Shown: positions 8,247 through 17,867, counted from the stretch's first letter. The stretch: DNA of 18,932 nt from Coemansia sp. RSA 922 (GCA_027577415.1 JANBQS010000399.1:1-18932); one strand, 5' to 3'. Made by a program: numbers and translations. Notes: generated by a model from the letters alone, not told the origin.

Positions 8247-10324
8247 GGTCGATCACGCCTTCACTCTCCCTTCTTTCGCATGTATAATACAGGCAAGGTC
8301 ATTGTCCTGAAGTAGATATGTGAGGTAAAGGACATGACGCCAACTACCGAGACCCATGCTCCTTTTCATCTGATACACAATGTGGTGTACGCTTTGCTAA
8401 GCACGCCTTTTTTACGTGCAAGCCTCTGACCACACATGGTCAGCAGACAAAAGAGTTTTTCTGTCAACCAACGAGCTTTTCATGTACTCTGCCTTTGACT
8501 TGGTGCATGCATACACTTTCCATTGTTTTTTTTTTCACCGTGTACCTCTCTAATTAGCTGCAGCATATTGCGCAGTATTCATACAAATGATTCATTGGTG
8601 ATGAAGCGGCCACTGTGGACAAATATAGAAAGCAGAGGTTGTTTAATGAGATGCGCATGTTGTATAATAGACGCTAAGGCAAGCCCCTCTGACTTTTATG
8701 TACAATGACATTGGTCATATTCATGTGCTAGAATCCGCTGATCCTTCACACTTACGTCAAGCAGGGGCTTCCCAGCAATCGAAGAAGACTTCTTGGATCG
8801 AAATTGTTACTTGCCAGAATAAGGACACAGGTTGTCACTTTTTCTCCACCCCGCATGGATTAATTGTTTAGGCGGCCAGCAACGACCGACGATTTCTGCA
8901 GTACATCGACACTGCAGGAACAAACGAGACGCTCCGAGGGCCAATTGACACCAATGGGTCAGTTGAAAACTGGCCACAGCGTGTGCAAGCAAGTCTCCAC
9001 AAGGGATATCTTTTTCCCAGATGAGCAGCAGAAGCAACGGCGGACGGTGCAGCGTCTGACTTGCGATTGCATAGGCCGACAGCTGCTGTTACGCGGTGCT
9101 CAAGGCGCATGCTCGCTGTTTTGGTTGCCTGTTTATTTCTCAGTAAAACATTGGTGGGCGGATTGCCGCCTCGTGCATGGATCTCAGGGCCAGCATCTCT
9201 AATAGTGAGCGAGCGAGTGTGAGCAAATCCAGGGAGTGCTGCCTCTGTTGTTCCCTCCACTACCTACCGCGTATATGGCCGCCAAGAGAAATCTGTGTGG
9301 TTATGTCCTTTCTTATGCGCGTTGGCACAACCAAACCTTTGGGGCGAGGAAAACCCGAGGCCGAGGCGCACGGTTGTATACATACATAAAGAGCAGAGTC
9401 CTTGTCTCCTCTGTATACCCACATTGCACAGCGTGATAAGCACACCTGTAGGCGACAATGGGCCAATGATCCCCTTGCCGACGAGACAAACGATAAGGGA
9501 TGTTGCCTCCGCCGCAACTTCCCCCGCCACTTTCCTGCCCCGGCTTCCTTGGATCACTTCAAGCACAGAGACAATACAACCTACGCTGGCTACACAACGC
9601 GGCCGGCTAGTTAGTATTCAACCTTAGTAGACCACCCTTGCCGCCCACAAAAAGCAGAAACCAAGAGCCCTCCTTGAACAAGTCTTGTACTGTTAAGAGC
9701 TATCAAGATGCCGCCTCCGTCCTTTCTATTGTGTTAATGTTGTTTGACGAAATAGTAACACTTTTACAATGTCAGCAAGCACAGCCTCTAGCAAGCGCAC
9801 TACTCTCGCTATTCCCAGCAGCAGCAACAACCACAAATGAATAGCGCGTGCCTATCCTGCCTTTTCATTTTTCCCTCATGCCCAGCAGGTGTCATGGCAG
9901 TACGCGCTACTCCCAGGCACAGTGGTATAAGGAGGGTATGTCTTTTTTGGCATGCAAGAGGGGGGTGGGTGACTTACCCTTTCTTTTACACCCCATGTGT
10001 CCCAGCCGCTTATCCCTGTTCATATCGCAAACCATCCATCCAAAGGAGCAGGGCGTGTCTTTGGACGCCTGAATACCCTACCCATCTACCCACTGACCAC
10101 CCCCTCCGCTTTCCTTCTTTGGCACTGGGCGCGTGGATGGCGGGGGGTTTCGCAGCTTATGTAACTAGCCGACAACCATAAAAAAAACAAGAGATAGGAC
10201 GGGCATAGGGACAGACAGGGTCTCAGAGATAAAATGAGTTGAAAAGCCCCCTGGCTCGTTCACTCTCTTTTTTTGTTTATTTTTCATTATCCACTTGTCC
10301 TTGGCGACTCCCTCTCCAAATCCT
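8247..10324. other. Long intergenic stretch upstream of the HSF-type gene
   Basis: No supported gene. Several 60-130 codon frames overlap on both strands between 8860 and 9640 (for example 9260-8868 on the minus strand), but none shows a domain, a codon pattern or a credible splice model. A 13-bp near-perfect palindrome, AAGAAGACTTCTT, lies at 8782-8794. T-runs occur at about 8525-8535. From about 9950 the sequence becomes rich in G or C runs on either strand, then turns pyrimidine-rich toward the HSF gene promoter. The most likely role of much of this stretch is an extended regulatory region of the transcription factor gene downstream. Confidence 0.5.
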
Positions 10325-10646
10325 TATAAAATTTAGCTCTCACCATCACCTTGTTGTGCTCGCTGAACGCTGCACTTGTGCCTATTCTACTCTCGCTTGT
10401 CTACCTTCCGGTCTTCTCTTTGCTATAATCTAATTCCTTACTCCTCGCCATCATATCTATATTTCCCTCATCAATTTAACGAAACAACACAGGATACTTG
10501 ATTGTAGACCGAGCACCGCACTCATATTCCTCGTTTTTCCATTATTGTATTGCTGCCTTGACCGGCCTATCTATTTTTTCTTCCTATATTTCATATACTT
10601 GGCTCTTCGCTACTCCTCTCTTCTCTTATTTATCCATACACCTAAA
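10325..10646 (+). promoter_or_regulatory. TATA box and ATG-free leader of the HSF-type gene
   Basis: A TATAAAA lies at 10325-10331. From there to the chosen start at 10647 the plus strand is pyrimidine-rich and contains no ATG at all; the last upstream ATG is at about 10234. This fits a transcription start around 10350-10400 and a 5' UTR of roughly 250-300 nt that a scanning ribosome could cross without meeting an earlier start. It supports the choice of 10647 as the start codon. Confidence 0.6.
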
Positions 10647-13600
10647 ATGCCAAAGTCGTCCTGTTCGCAACGCGATGTCTACCCTGCGCAGCTCAAACCA
10701 AGCAATAAAAACACTTTTGTGTACACGCTCTTTAGGTAACTGCCTTATTCTATTATTATGTTTTATTGGTTGGTCATTGGCTTTATTGTCCTCTTTGAAG
10801 CAAGAAAGGGGGCTACGCAACTGGCGAATATCATGTTGCGCAAGATTCTCCACAGTGTAACTAATAATTGCTTCAATTATGCAATATAACTCTTTGCTTC
10901 TTCGTGCTTGAGGCAATGTAGTATCTTGACTGGATCTCGCTTCGATTGCTTGCGCTGGAGCGCCGACGGCTTGAGCGTTGTCATAGATGGGGCCGAGGAA
11001 GTCGGCAGTCAAGTGCTATCTCAGTACTTTCAGACCGAAAAGATTTCGTCCTTTATACGCCAATTTCATCTTTACGGGTTCAAGCGTACAACCGATGGCC
11101 GCAAGAATAAGAACAAGCGGGGCTACAGTAATTGGGTAAACAGGTACTTTCAACGAGGCCGTCCTGACCTCCTTGAGCTCATCACTCGCCTTCCACCGCC
11201 TAAAAGCCCGTTAAGGGATAAGTCGGAGGATAATGAGGATGAAAATGAGGAGGGCAAGTCGAAGTACAAGTCCGGAGCCTATATGGCAAGGCTTCGGTTG
11301 CCTATGACCGACCCAAGAGCGCCTTCCACCTATCCCGGCTTGAACTTGAACGTGAATGTACAGCCGAACGTCCTTCTACCGGACAATCAAGCTATTGTGG
11401 CTTCGCCTGTCATCGTTGCCTACTCGCAACAGCCTGTGTTAGCCGCCGCATCTTCGCCATCTCCTGCGCTGTCTGCCGTCATTGAGTCGCCAGTGTCACC
11501 TTTCGCGCCACCACTGCTACGGACACCTCAACAGTCAACATTTCCCGTCGACAGAGAGGTCAATCAAAGCGTGTTTGAAACACCTCGCGCCGTAGAAACC
11601 TTGTATGCCCTGCAAACTATAGAGGACAACGTCGACGGGGTCCACCCTGAAGGTAAGAGAAAAAAACGTGTCTGTCACGTCTGGTCAATTACACCCTATC
11701 TATCCGTTACCTTGGTCCTTTCTGCTATCACGCATCCCCACTCTCCCGTCCCTTAGCTCTGGTGCATTATTTCAATCCCTACCAACTCTGTCCCCATTTG
11801 ATATACATCCCTCCCTTGATTCTCACCTGGTGCTTACCTTTCCACGCTTACTTGCCGAGAGTCCACTTTATTTTTTAAAAGGGATTGTTATTTATCGAGG
11901 TGTCTGCATCTCGATAAACGAGATAATCTCCAATAATGGATATCGAGCTATTTGTCTGGCTGCCGACACTGTCTGCTAAAGGAAAAAAGAATATCCCTCA
12001 TTTTCCCTTTTAATGGGTCAATTAGCTTCCTCTGAACCTCCCACATGAGCGAGAATAAAGGCACACTTATTAGTGACCATCACATAGGCGCATACTCCTG
12101 CTTTAATTTGCAGATGGCATTGCCAGCTATCTGCAGAAGCGTTCATCTTTTTCTATTACTATGAGCTGCTTTCTAATATCCAATTGCCCGCCATTCATCT
12201 GGCGCACCGCCGTGTTTCCTACATGCAACTATCCTGTTTTTTCCCTTTATTTTGATCTTCGGACAACCATGGAAGCTGAATTAGTGTATTCTGCGATTCA
12301 TGCTGCGCTTTTTGTTCGCCAATCCCGGCAGACTCCCTTGGTCCTTTTATCCCCCTTCTGCTTCCCGTTGTTGTAATAACTAGAAAGTTCTTTCTAGTAT
12401 GCCTGACATCGCCTTGTGCAGCGATCTAAGGGTGCCTACATAGAGTGCGAAAATCTACCCCTTTTTCCATCACATTCGCTCATCAAACGACATTCTATTT
12501 TGACTGTTTCAGGTCATATCTGGTTGGGCCACTTTCTGCTGCTGGCCACTCGTTGCAAGGCGTAGTCGGCCGTGGATTGAAAGCGGATGACAAATGGACA
12601 GCGCGACGTATGCACCATTAATTGCAATCTGTGTGTATCGTTTCCAGCGTACGTGTGTGCATCTCTTCCCTATTCATTGGGCCTTGATACCTTGTCTGCT
12701 TCTCCTAGTGTCCAATTAATGCACTGCCAATGCATGTGTAGTTCACCGCCGGTAAAGTGAATCCAGGTTTTCTTGTCCATGTAAATCGCGTCCACCTCAC
12801 CTATCTTACTAGTTGGATATGTTGGCATAATATCCGCATGTTTGGCACCTCTTTGCTCTCACTTTTCTTGTCAATCCCCTGTCAATGCCCGATTCATTTA
12901 TATTGCAGATGTGGTTGTCTTGCATATTAATGCATGCACGCTGAGCGTTTCCTTACTCACCACCCTTTTGTGCGTTTACGTCAACCCAAAGCTAGTGACG
13001 GCATACGCTTTCCCTCCATTCGCTGTCCCTACCAATTTTATTTGTTGTGCTCTTTCATTTACTAAACACTTGTGTGTACATTCTGTCAATCTATTTCCGG
13101 GTGTTTTTTTTTTTGGGGAGCGATGTAGTGCTTGCATTTATGCGTGGGCAACTCGACAAGCTTTGCGAATCCATTGATAGCATACGTGACAGGTCTCTCA
13201 GGGGTAAGCGGTCGGTCCAAGATGCACCACCACCGATCGCCGTCAGCATCAGGACAGACGTTTCTCTGAATATGCAGCCGCCAAATATGCATTTGTTGGA
13301 AATGTCGGCGCCCCGAAGCGCACCTGACCTTCCACCAGCCAACACTCTATTGCCATTTGGCGGTCCAAGCCAAAGTTTCAGCCTACCGTCCTCTTCCGAT
13401 CGCACGCCGCACTTTTCATGTTCGCTTTCGCAAAGAGGTTCGAGCTTTCACTTACCCACTCCACTAATAACCACGCCCGACAATATGTCGCACCTACTGG
13501 CCCACCAGGGTGTTCTGCCAGGGGACCAGCAAGAATATATCGGCAACATTGCGGTAGGTCCCAAGATGTTGCCACTGACACCACTTCCAATCGGCACAAG

Positions 13601-13997
13601 CGACATGTTTTCTACTATCCACTCGCAACAGTTCGGTACCAATCCTATTGCTATGACCGCCGAGATGTACTGCGCCGCGCCAAAGTCCACTGGGTACCAT
13701 GTCGCCACAGCCGGATCTAACATGGTCGACATTGAAATGGCGTGCTCGCCTCGTGCTACCGATATGCCACCGCACTTGGGTGGGTTTAGCGTGGCTGACA
13801 TTTACTTCCAGCCAACCTCGCCCCTTGGGAATTGCCCTGGTATTTTGAATGCCGCGGTTGGGGCTCCGACGCCGCTCTTTATGAATGACGGTACATATAA
13901 CGTTAGGTCTGATAGCACGGCTATGGATATATCGACTTCGATGCCTAATCAGCCTTTCAACCCAGCGCCTGGATTCCAACAGAAGCCATTTATGTAA
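10647..13997 (+). CDS. HSF-type DNA-binding transcription factor (spliced)
   Basis: Joined model: exons 10647-10735, 10922-11652 and 13129-13997, giving 562 residues in one frame. Residues about 23-125 form an HSF-type DNA-binding domain: FVYTLFSILT, LRWSADGLSVVI, LSQYFQTEKISSFIRQFHLY, GFKRTT and SNWVNRYFQRGR. Its core SSFIRQFHLYGFKR is the recognition-helix segment of heat shock factors. The first splice rebuilds the start of the domain exactly (FVYTLF/SILT), which makes that intron near certain. A Ser/Pro-rich linker with an acidic/basic patch (about 140-165) follows. After the long intron comes QLDKLCESIDSIRDR, a possible short coiled coil. The remaining roughly 230 residues are Pro/Ser/Met-rich and probably an activation region. 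The gene may be a true HSF or an Sfl1/Mga1/Hsf-like paralogue; I cannot tell which. It is convergent with the LRR gene, with 92 bp between stops. Confidence 0.88.
10736..10921 (+). other. Intron 1 of the HSF-type gene (GT-AG, 186 nt)
   Basis: The donor is TTTAG/GTAACT and the acceptor is AATGTAG/TATC. A likely branch site, ACTAAT, lies at about 10860-10865, 57 nt before the acceptor. Removing it joins codon AG+T and restores an uninterrupted HSF domain; leaving it in meets the stop TAA at 10737. Confidence 0.92.
11653..13128 (+). other. Long intron 2 of the HSF-type gene (1476 nt), possibly with a microexon
   Basis: The donor GAAG/GTAAGAG at 11653 is excellent. The acceptor GATGTAG/TGC at 13128 is preceded by an 11-T run (13104-13114) and a branch-like ACTAAAC at about 13061-13067. 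Joining the two flanks keeps the frame (G+TG = Val). At 1476 nt it is far longer than a typical fungal intron. Inside it, 12114-12140 (27 nt) is preceded by TTTGCAG and in phase would add nine residues, changing the junction to read DGIASYLQKLLAFM. Its donor, GTTCAT, is weak, so this is only a candidate. I see no other gene in this interval on either strand. Confidence 0.7.
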
Positions 13998-14089
13998 CTT
14001 CATTCTCGCTTTAGAAGTTGACATTCGTTCACTGACAATGTTGTGCAACTCGTTAATATATATGTAAATTGGTGCTAAACAAAAAAGTA

Positions 14090-15367
14090 TTACAGTAAAA
14101 GTTTCGAGCCAGGCGACATGCGGCTGTTGCGTAGAATTCGCAGCGACTCTAGCGGCGCCCACTTACACGCCAGAGCATCGGCGATTAAGCGAAGAGAAGT
14201 GTCGCTTAGACAGCAACTAGTCAATCCCAGTACTGTCAACTGAGTGTAGTAGTTGTCAGACGATTTCACAGGCACGCCAGGATTTGCGTCACTCGTATGT
14301 GTGGCAAGTAAAGATATAACGCCTTGGTCGCCAAAGTAGTTGTCTGACAAGTCCAATGAACCCAGTCCCGACAAGGGCAGCCACTTTGCTAGGATGCCGG
14401 TGCCTCGCTCAGTGATAAAATTACAAGCGAGAGTAAGCGATGATAACACAGCACCCGACGTGGCAACAACTTCCACTCCATTGTCGCCCAAGTAGTTTGA
14501 TGACAAGTTGAGGTGCAAGGCGCGAGACGGAGCCGCCAGGTTGCTCATGATTGTGCGAAGCGCAGACAGGCGGTTGTCCAGCCCCAGCCATTCCAAGCCA
14601 ATGTACTCGACATTGGAGCCCGAGCGAGTAAGCGCATATAGCAGCGAGATTAGCGGTTTGTCGCCAATCGTCGCCTGCGCCAATTGCACATGCGTTAGCT
14701 CGGGCATACGAGCTATCAAGGAGCCGATCCACTCGTTGTCGTTGATCTCGTGCACAGGATAGTGCTTGGACGATTTCTTAGATGGGCGCTTGTAGGGCGC
14801 AGTCAGTGGATTGGCGCGCAAGTCTAGACACGCAACATTACATGACCAAGACACTGCAGTGGTCTCTGCAATCGGGCGAAGGTCGGCCAGGGATAGCTTG
14901 TTCCAGCCTAACGATAAGAAGCGCACTGCTTTGGCATGACTCAAAAGCCTTGCCAAAGCCACGCCTGCCTCAACTCCACTAAGCTGATTCTGTGACACAT
15001 CCACAGTGTGGAGGCAGGCGAGATCGTCGGAGCAAAGGTCATCGACCAGGCGCGCAAATGCCCTACTGTCCATGCGGCACCGGTTGACGCGAAGGCATTC
15101 GATAGTAGCCGTCGAGCGTCCACCAAGTGCCTCGGAGATATTGAGATCGCTGGTCGTGAGATCCAAAAAGCAAAGCTCGCGGCTGTGACTCAATACTGTG
15201 GCGTCATTGTCAGCAACGCCCAGGTTGTCGCGTGCTTGCTCGCATAGCGTGGGACTGTTTTCAGTGCTGGTTGACGAGCTCAAAGAAAAATTGGATCTCG
15301 ACTTTGGGAGTGCCGAGGTCGGTGCAGTGCCAATAGGAGCTGATTCGACGGTACGCAGGAAATCCAT
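14090..15367 (-). CDS. Leucine-rich repeat protein, RNI type, function unknown
   Basis: Predicted 425 residues, single exon. The first in-frame ATG is at 15367; an upstream TTG at 15382 is not a credible start. The first 45 residues are Ser/Thr-rich and probably disordered. From about residue 60 to the end the protein carries ribonuclease-inhibitor-like repeats of the L..L.LS.N.L...G...LA pattern: TVDVSQNQLSGVEAGVALARL, FLSLGWNKLS, LHLNLSSNYLGDNGVEVV, LTLACNFITERGTGILAKW, SLDLSDNYFGDQGVISLL and LGLTSCCLSDTSLRLIADAL. A basic stretch, KRPSKKSSKHY, interrupts the middle. No catalytic motif, signal peptide or membrane span is seen. Such proteins are usually binding scaffolds (RanGAP, PP1-regulator or NLR-related folds), but I cannot assign one. 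It is convergent with the HSF-type gene, and its promoter lies in the 743-bp gap before NAR1. Confidence 0.87.
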   Translation of the reverse strand: MDFLRTVESAPIGTAPTSALPKSRSNFSLSSSTSTENSPTLCEQARDNLGVADNDATVLSHSRELCFLDLTTSDLNISEALGGRSTATIECLRVNRCRMDSRAFARLVDDLCSDDLACLHTVDVSQNQLSGVEAGVALARLLSHAKAVRFLSLGWNKLSLADLRPIAETTAVSWSCNVACLDLRANPLTAPYKRPSKKSSKHYPVHEINDNEWIGSLIARMPELTHVQLAQATIGDKPLISLLYALTRSGSNVEYIGLEWLGLDNRLSALRTIMSNLAAPSRALHLNLSSNYLGDNGVEVVATSGAVLSSLTLACNFITERGTGILAKWLPLSGLGSLDLSDNYFGDQGVISLLATHTSDANPGVPVKSSDNYYTQLTVLGLTSCCLSDTSLRLIADALACKWAPLESLRILRNSRMSPGSKLLL

Positions 15368-16110
15368 GGCTTGATTTGACAAAAATGACCTTTACGCTAG
15401 TGTGCGTGCAAGCGAATAGGTATGACGTGTAAAAAGTATGTTAGTGGCAGAATGCCCACGACAAGTGATTGAGTAGGAAAAAAACATACGAGCAGCCATG
15501 TGCTTTATATACGCAGTCGCCACAGCAAAGAGGAAGAGTAGCCACGGCCTTTAGTGGGCACAGTAAATTACAATAAGATGAGCCACGCAGGCGACTCACA
15601 GAGCTCTTAACATAGAGGGAGAGATCGATGGCGAAAAAGTGTCGTCCGAGCGGCGTCACAACAATGAGGTCCTCTTATCGATGGACTCTGAGGAGAAAAC
15701 AACAGGCACCTGGGAATCTACGACCAAGAAGCGATGACGCTAGAAAAGGTGCACCCGCGCTATCTCAGCAGATCAAGCAAGCGGTGTGGCGCTCAGAGGG
15801 CGCAGCGTTTCGAACAAGTGTGCCAAAAGCAACCCACTTCCGTCTGTCATTCTCGCTAGAAAGGGGGCGATGGGACGGCGATAAGCTTTCCCTCCACAGC
15901 CAAAAAAATCAGCAGTAGCAACGACAGTACCACGTGGGGGCGTGTGGCTGACGCAGTCCTCAATTAGAGTTCGTTTCTGATGGGCTCCTGATAAGGCGTC
16001 ATGCAGCTCTTTGTACACGCGACCTGCAAGAAAGTCGTTCAGGTATAAAAAATAGATTCATGTCTGTTGCTAAAGATACAAAAGAGAAGTAAGTTTATAC
16101 TGTCATCAGC
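15368..16110. other. Intergenic region between the LRR gene promoter and the NAR1 3' end
   Basis: Both neighbours are on the minus strand, so this 743-bp gap holds the NAR1 3' UTR on the right and the LRR promoter on the left. On the plus strand an ATG-initiated frame of 96 codons runs 15628-15918 (basic, no domain recognised), and an overlapping frame reads an acidic stretch (LLSMDSEEKTTGTWESTTKK) ending at 15737. On the minus strand 16018-15773 is open for 81 codons, preceded by a TTGCAG acceptor-like site at 16025. None could be joined into a recognisable gene, so I do not call one. Confidence 0.5.
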
Positions 16111-17628
16111 TCACCAGCTAACGCCCAGAGGATTGGTCTTGGAGACAATGCCATGGAACTGAGTATGCAGCGCTTGCTTGGCCAACTGCGAGTCAAGACC
16201 CTCAGGCCCAAACCAATCGTAGATCAGCTCGCGCAGAGCCGGGTTGTTTTCAGGCAGCTCATAGGCATCAGAGGTCACATATATGCGCTCAGTCTCGGCC
16301 ACCCATTGCTTCTTGGCAGCAGGACTAAGGTCCTCCGGCTGAAGCTGGCCGCCTCCGTTGGAGCACGCATTAGGACAGGCAGCTACCTCGACATAGTGGT
16401 ACACTGAGCGACCCGATTTGAGCTTGCGCACCAAGTTTTGCAAGTGCCGAAAGCCATAGACCGCGGCAAACCGCAAGCAAGGTTGCCTAGTCGTTGGATC
16501 AAGGAGCGTGATCTCTCGATGGTCAGATAGATTGCGCACTGCCTTGACCTCGATCAGTGGATGTGTCACCTCTTCTCTGCCTGCGGCCGCGACTTGCTCG
16601 GGCGAGATGGCAATTCCAAAGAGAGCGTGTGCAGCGTAGGACATGACATACTCCAGCCCACCACCAGCTGACGTACCAGCGCTAGAATAAAGATGCCCTT
16701 GCGCTGAATCGGCTTTGAAAAGCGAATCCAGTCCTGATTCGGTGACGTTTTCAAGCGACACACCAGCCTCTGAAAGCATGCGATCAAGTTCGCCAGTAGT
16801 CACTACACAATCCACGTCGCGAGTTTTGTAAATGTCGTTGTAAAAGTCGTCGCGGGAGGCTTCGAGCTTTTTGTCGTAGCACATCATCACGGTAACGTGG
16901 TAGATCTGATCTGGTGTTTTGCCGAGCTTTTTAGCAAGATAGTCCTTGACTACTGCGCCCATGGTCTGCTGAGACGACCTTGTTGTGCTCATCCACGGCA
17001 GCACCTCTGCATGGGTCTTTTCGGCGTAGCATACCCAGCCGGGACACCAGCTAGCTAGTACGGGCAAGCTGCGTCGGTCGCCAACCTGGCCCTCCGATGC
17101 CTTGAACCGCTCAACAAACTCGCGCGCAGACTCTACCAGTGTGAGATCGCGGGTAAAGGCAGAGTCGAAGACATGATCCACTCCCATCGCCTTGAGAGCG
17201 GCTGTCACACGCTTGGCGACGCTTAGTGGAGACATTCTGTGTTTAAGCGCCAGCGAGGCTCGCGACTGTGGCGCTACCGTAACCACTACGTGCTTGGCCT
17301 GGGCGCCCTCGCCCTGGCTGCGCAGTCGACGATTCTCTTCGAGCACGGCTAGCAGCTCGTGGTGTGACTGCATCGTAATCAAAACCGCTTCGGCCGACGT
17401 CACGCATCCGCTGCAGGCCAGGCAGTCGTTTAGCGTTATACGCGCAGCTTCCAGCTTGGTCTCCTCGCCGTCCTTGGCTACCTCGTAGTAGTCGCCAGCA
17501 TCGCCGACCTTTATATGTGACCCATTCGCCGCGCCAGTCTTTTTGACCTCTACAGGCTTGATGCACTCCTGTCCCGGCGTTATATAGTCATTGAGGTCAG
17601 TGAGCCGCAGTCCGCCAGAAAACGCCAT
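16111..17628 (-). CDS. NAR1: Nar1, cytosolic Fe-S cluster assembly factor (iron-only hydrogenase-like)
   Basis: Predicted 505 residues, single exon. Nar1 (CIAO3/IOP1) bridges the early scaffold and the late Cia1-Cia2-Met18 targeting complex when Fe-S clusters are delivered to cytosolic and nuclear proteins. All eight expected cluster cysteines are present. The N-terminal cluster has Cys22, Cys69, Cys72 and Cys75 (NDCLACSGCV). The C-terminal H-cluster-like site has Cys195 (SWCPGWVCY), Cys250 (MMCYDKK), and Cys418 and Cys422 (ACPNACSNGGGQ). The start at 17628 gives MAFSGGLRLTDLNDYITPG, the usual N-terminus. An in-frame ATG 31 codons upstream (17721) would add a non-conserved hydrophobic leader and is rejected. 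The protein ends in Val-Ser-Trp, close to the C-terminal tripeptide used by the CIA targeting complex. It is divergent from RPS3. Confidence 0.97.
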   Translation of the reverse strand: MAFSGGLRLTDLNDYITPGQECIKPVEVKKTGAANGSHIKVGDAGDYYEVAKDGEETKLEAARITLNDCLACSGCVTSAEAVLITMQSHHELLAVLEENRRLRSQGEGAQAKHVVVTVAPQSRASLALKHRMSPLSVAKRVTAALKAMGVDHVFDSAFTRDLTLVESAREFVERFKASEGQVGDRRSLPVLASWCPGWVCYAEKTHAEVLPWMSTTRSSQQTMGAVVKDYLAKKLGKTPDQIYHVTVMMCYDKKLEASRDDFYNDIYKTRDVDCVVTTGELDRMLSEAGVSLENVTESGLDSLFKADSAQGHLYSSAGTSAGGGLEYVMSYAAHALFGIAISPEQVAAAGREEVTHPLIEVKAVRNLSDHREITLLDPTTRQPCLRFAAVYGFRHLQNLVRKLKSGRSVYHYVEVAACPNACSNGGGQLQPEDLSPAAKKQWVAETERIYVTSDAYELPENNPALRELIYDWFGPEGLDSQLAKQALHTQFHGIVSKTNPLGVSW

Positions 17629-17867
17629 AATTACTAATATAAATCGAGCAAGTAAATTTGAGTAGTGAGCAAAAGGCAAGAAAAAACCCCGCCCATCAAT
17701 TCCGCAGATGAGAGCTTTCATCGGTGATCAGTTGATCCCTGATTACAGGCACTTTGAGTATTAGGTGTGGTACTGCCAAACTGGCGCCATTGTGATAACA
17801 CGCTAGATCCGCCTTTCTCCTTCGTTATAAACTCACTTTTTAAATTTTTGGAAAAAAATTCTACACG
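17629..17867. promoter_or_regulatory. Shared promoter between NAR1 and RPS3
   Basis: This 239-bp gap separates two divergent starts. On the RPS3 side a pyrimidine-rich stretch (CCTTTCTCCTTCG) is followed by TATAAA at 17826-17831 and a T-rich run, leaving a leader of only a few tens of bases before the ATG. That is the usual compact layout of a highly expressed ribosomal protein gene. On the NAR1 side TTTATATTAGTAATT sits directly before its ATG on the minus strand. No specific factor site is assigned. Confidence 0.6.

Noticed and set aside
8860..9640. Cluster of 60-130 codon frames on both strands
   Set aside because: None shows a domain, and neighbouring frames overlap on opposite strands with similar length, as chance open frames do in GC-balanced DNA. 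No splice joins gave anything recognisable.
7039..10252. Stress-response-element-like CCCCT/AGGGG sites upstream of the HSF gene
   Set aside because: About eight occurrences in some 3.6 kb is close to the number expected by chance for a 5-base motif on two strands, so I do not claim an enrichment.
12161..13177. Open frames of 71 and 111 codons inside HSF intron 2
   Set aside because: No domain, hydrophobic and Cys-rich composition typical of translated pyrimidine-rich intron sequence, and no credible donor sites to link them with the flanking exons.
13494..14162. 222-codon minus-strand frame opposite HSF exon 3 and the end of the LRR gene
   Set aside because: No domain and low-quality composition. 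The plus strand encodes the continuous C-terminal part of the HSF-type protein, and its overlap with the LRR 3' end is in a different frame.
17629..17721. 31-codon upstream ATG extension of NAR1
   Set aside because: The downstream MAFSGGLRL start matches the family N-terminus, and the extension overlaps the shared promoter and would add a hydrophobic leader to a cytosolic protein.
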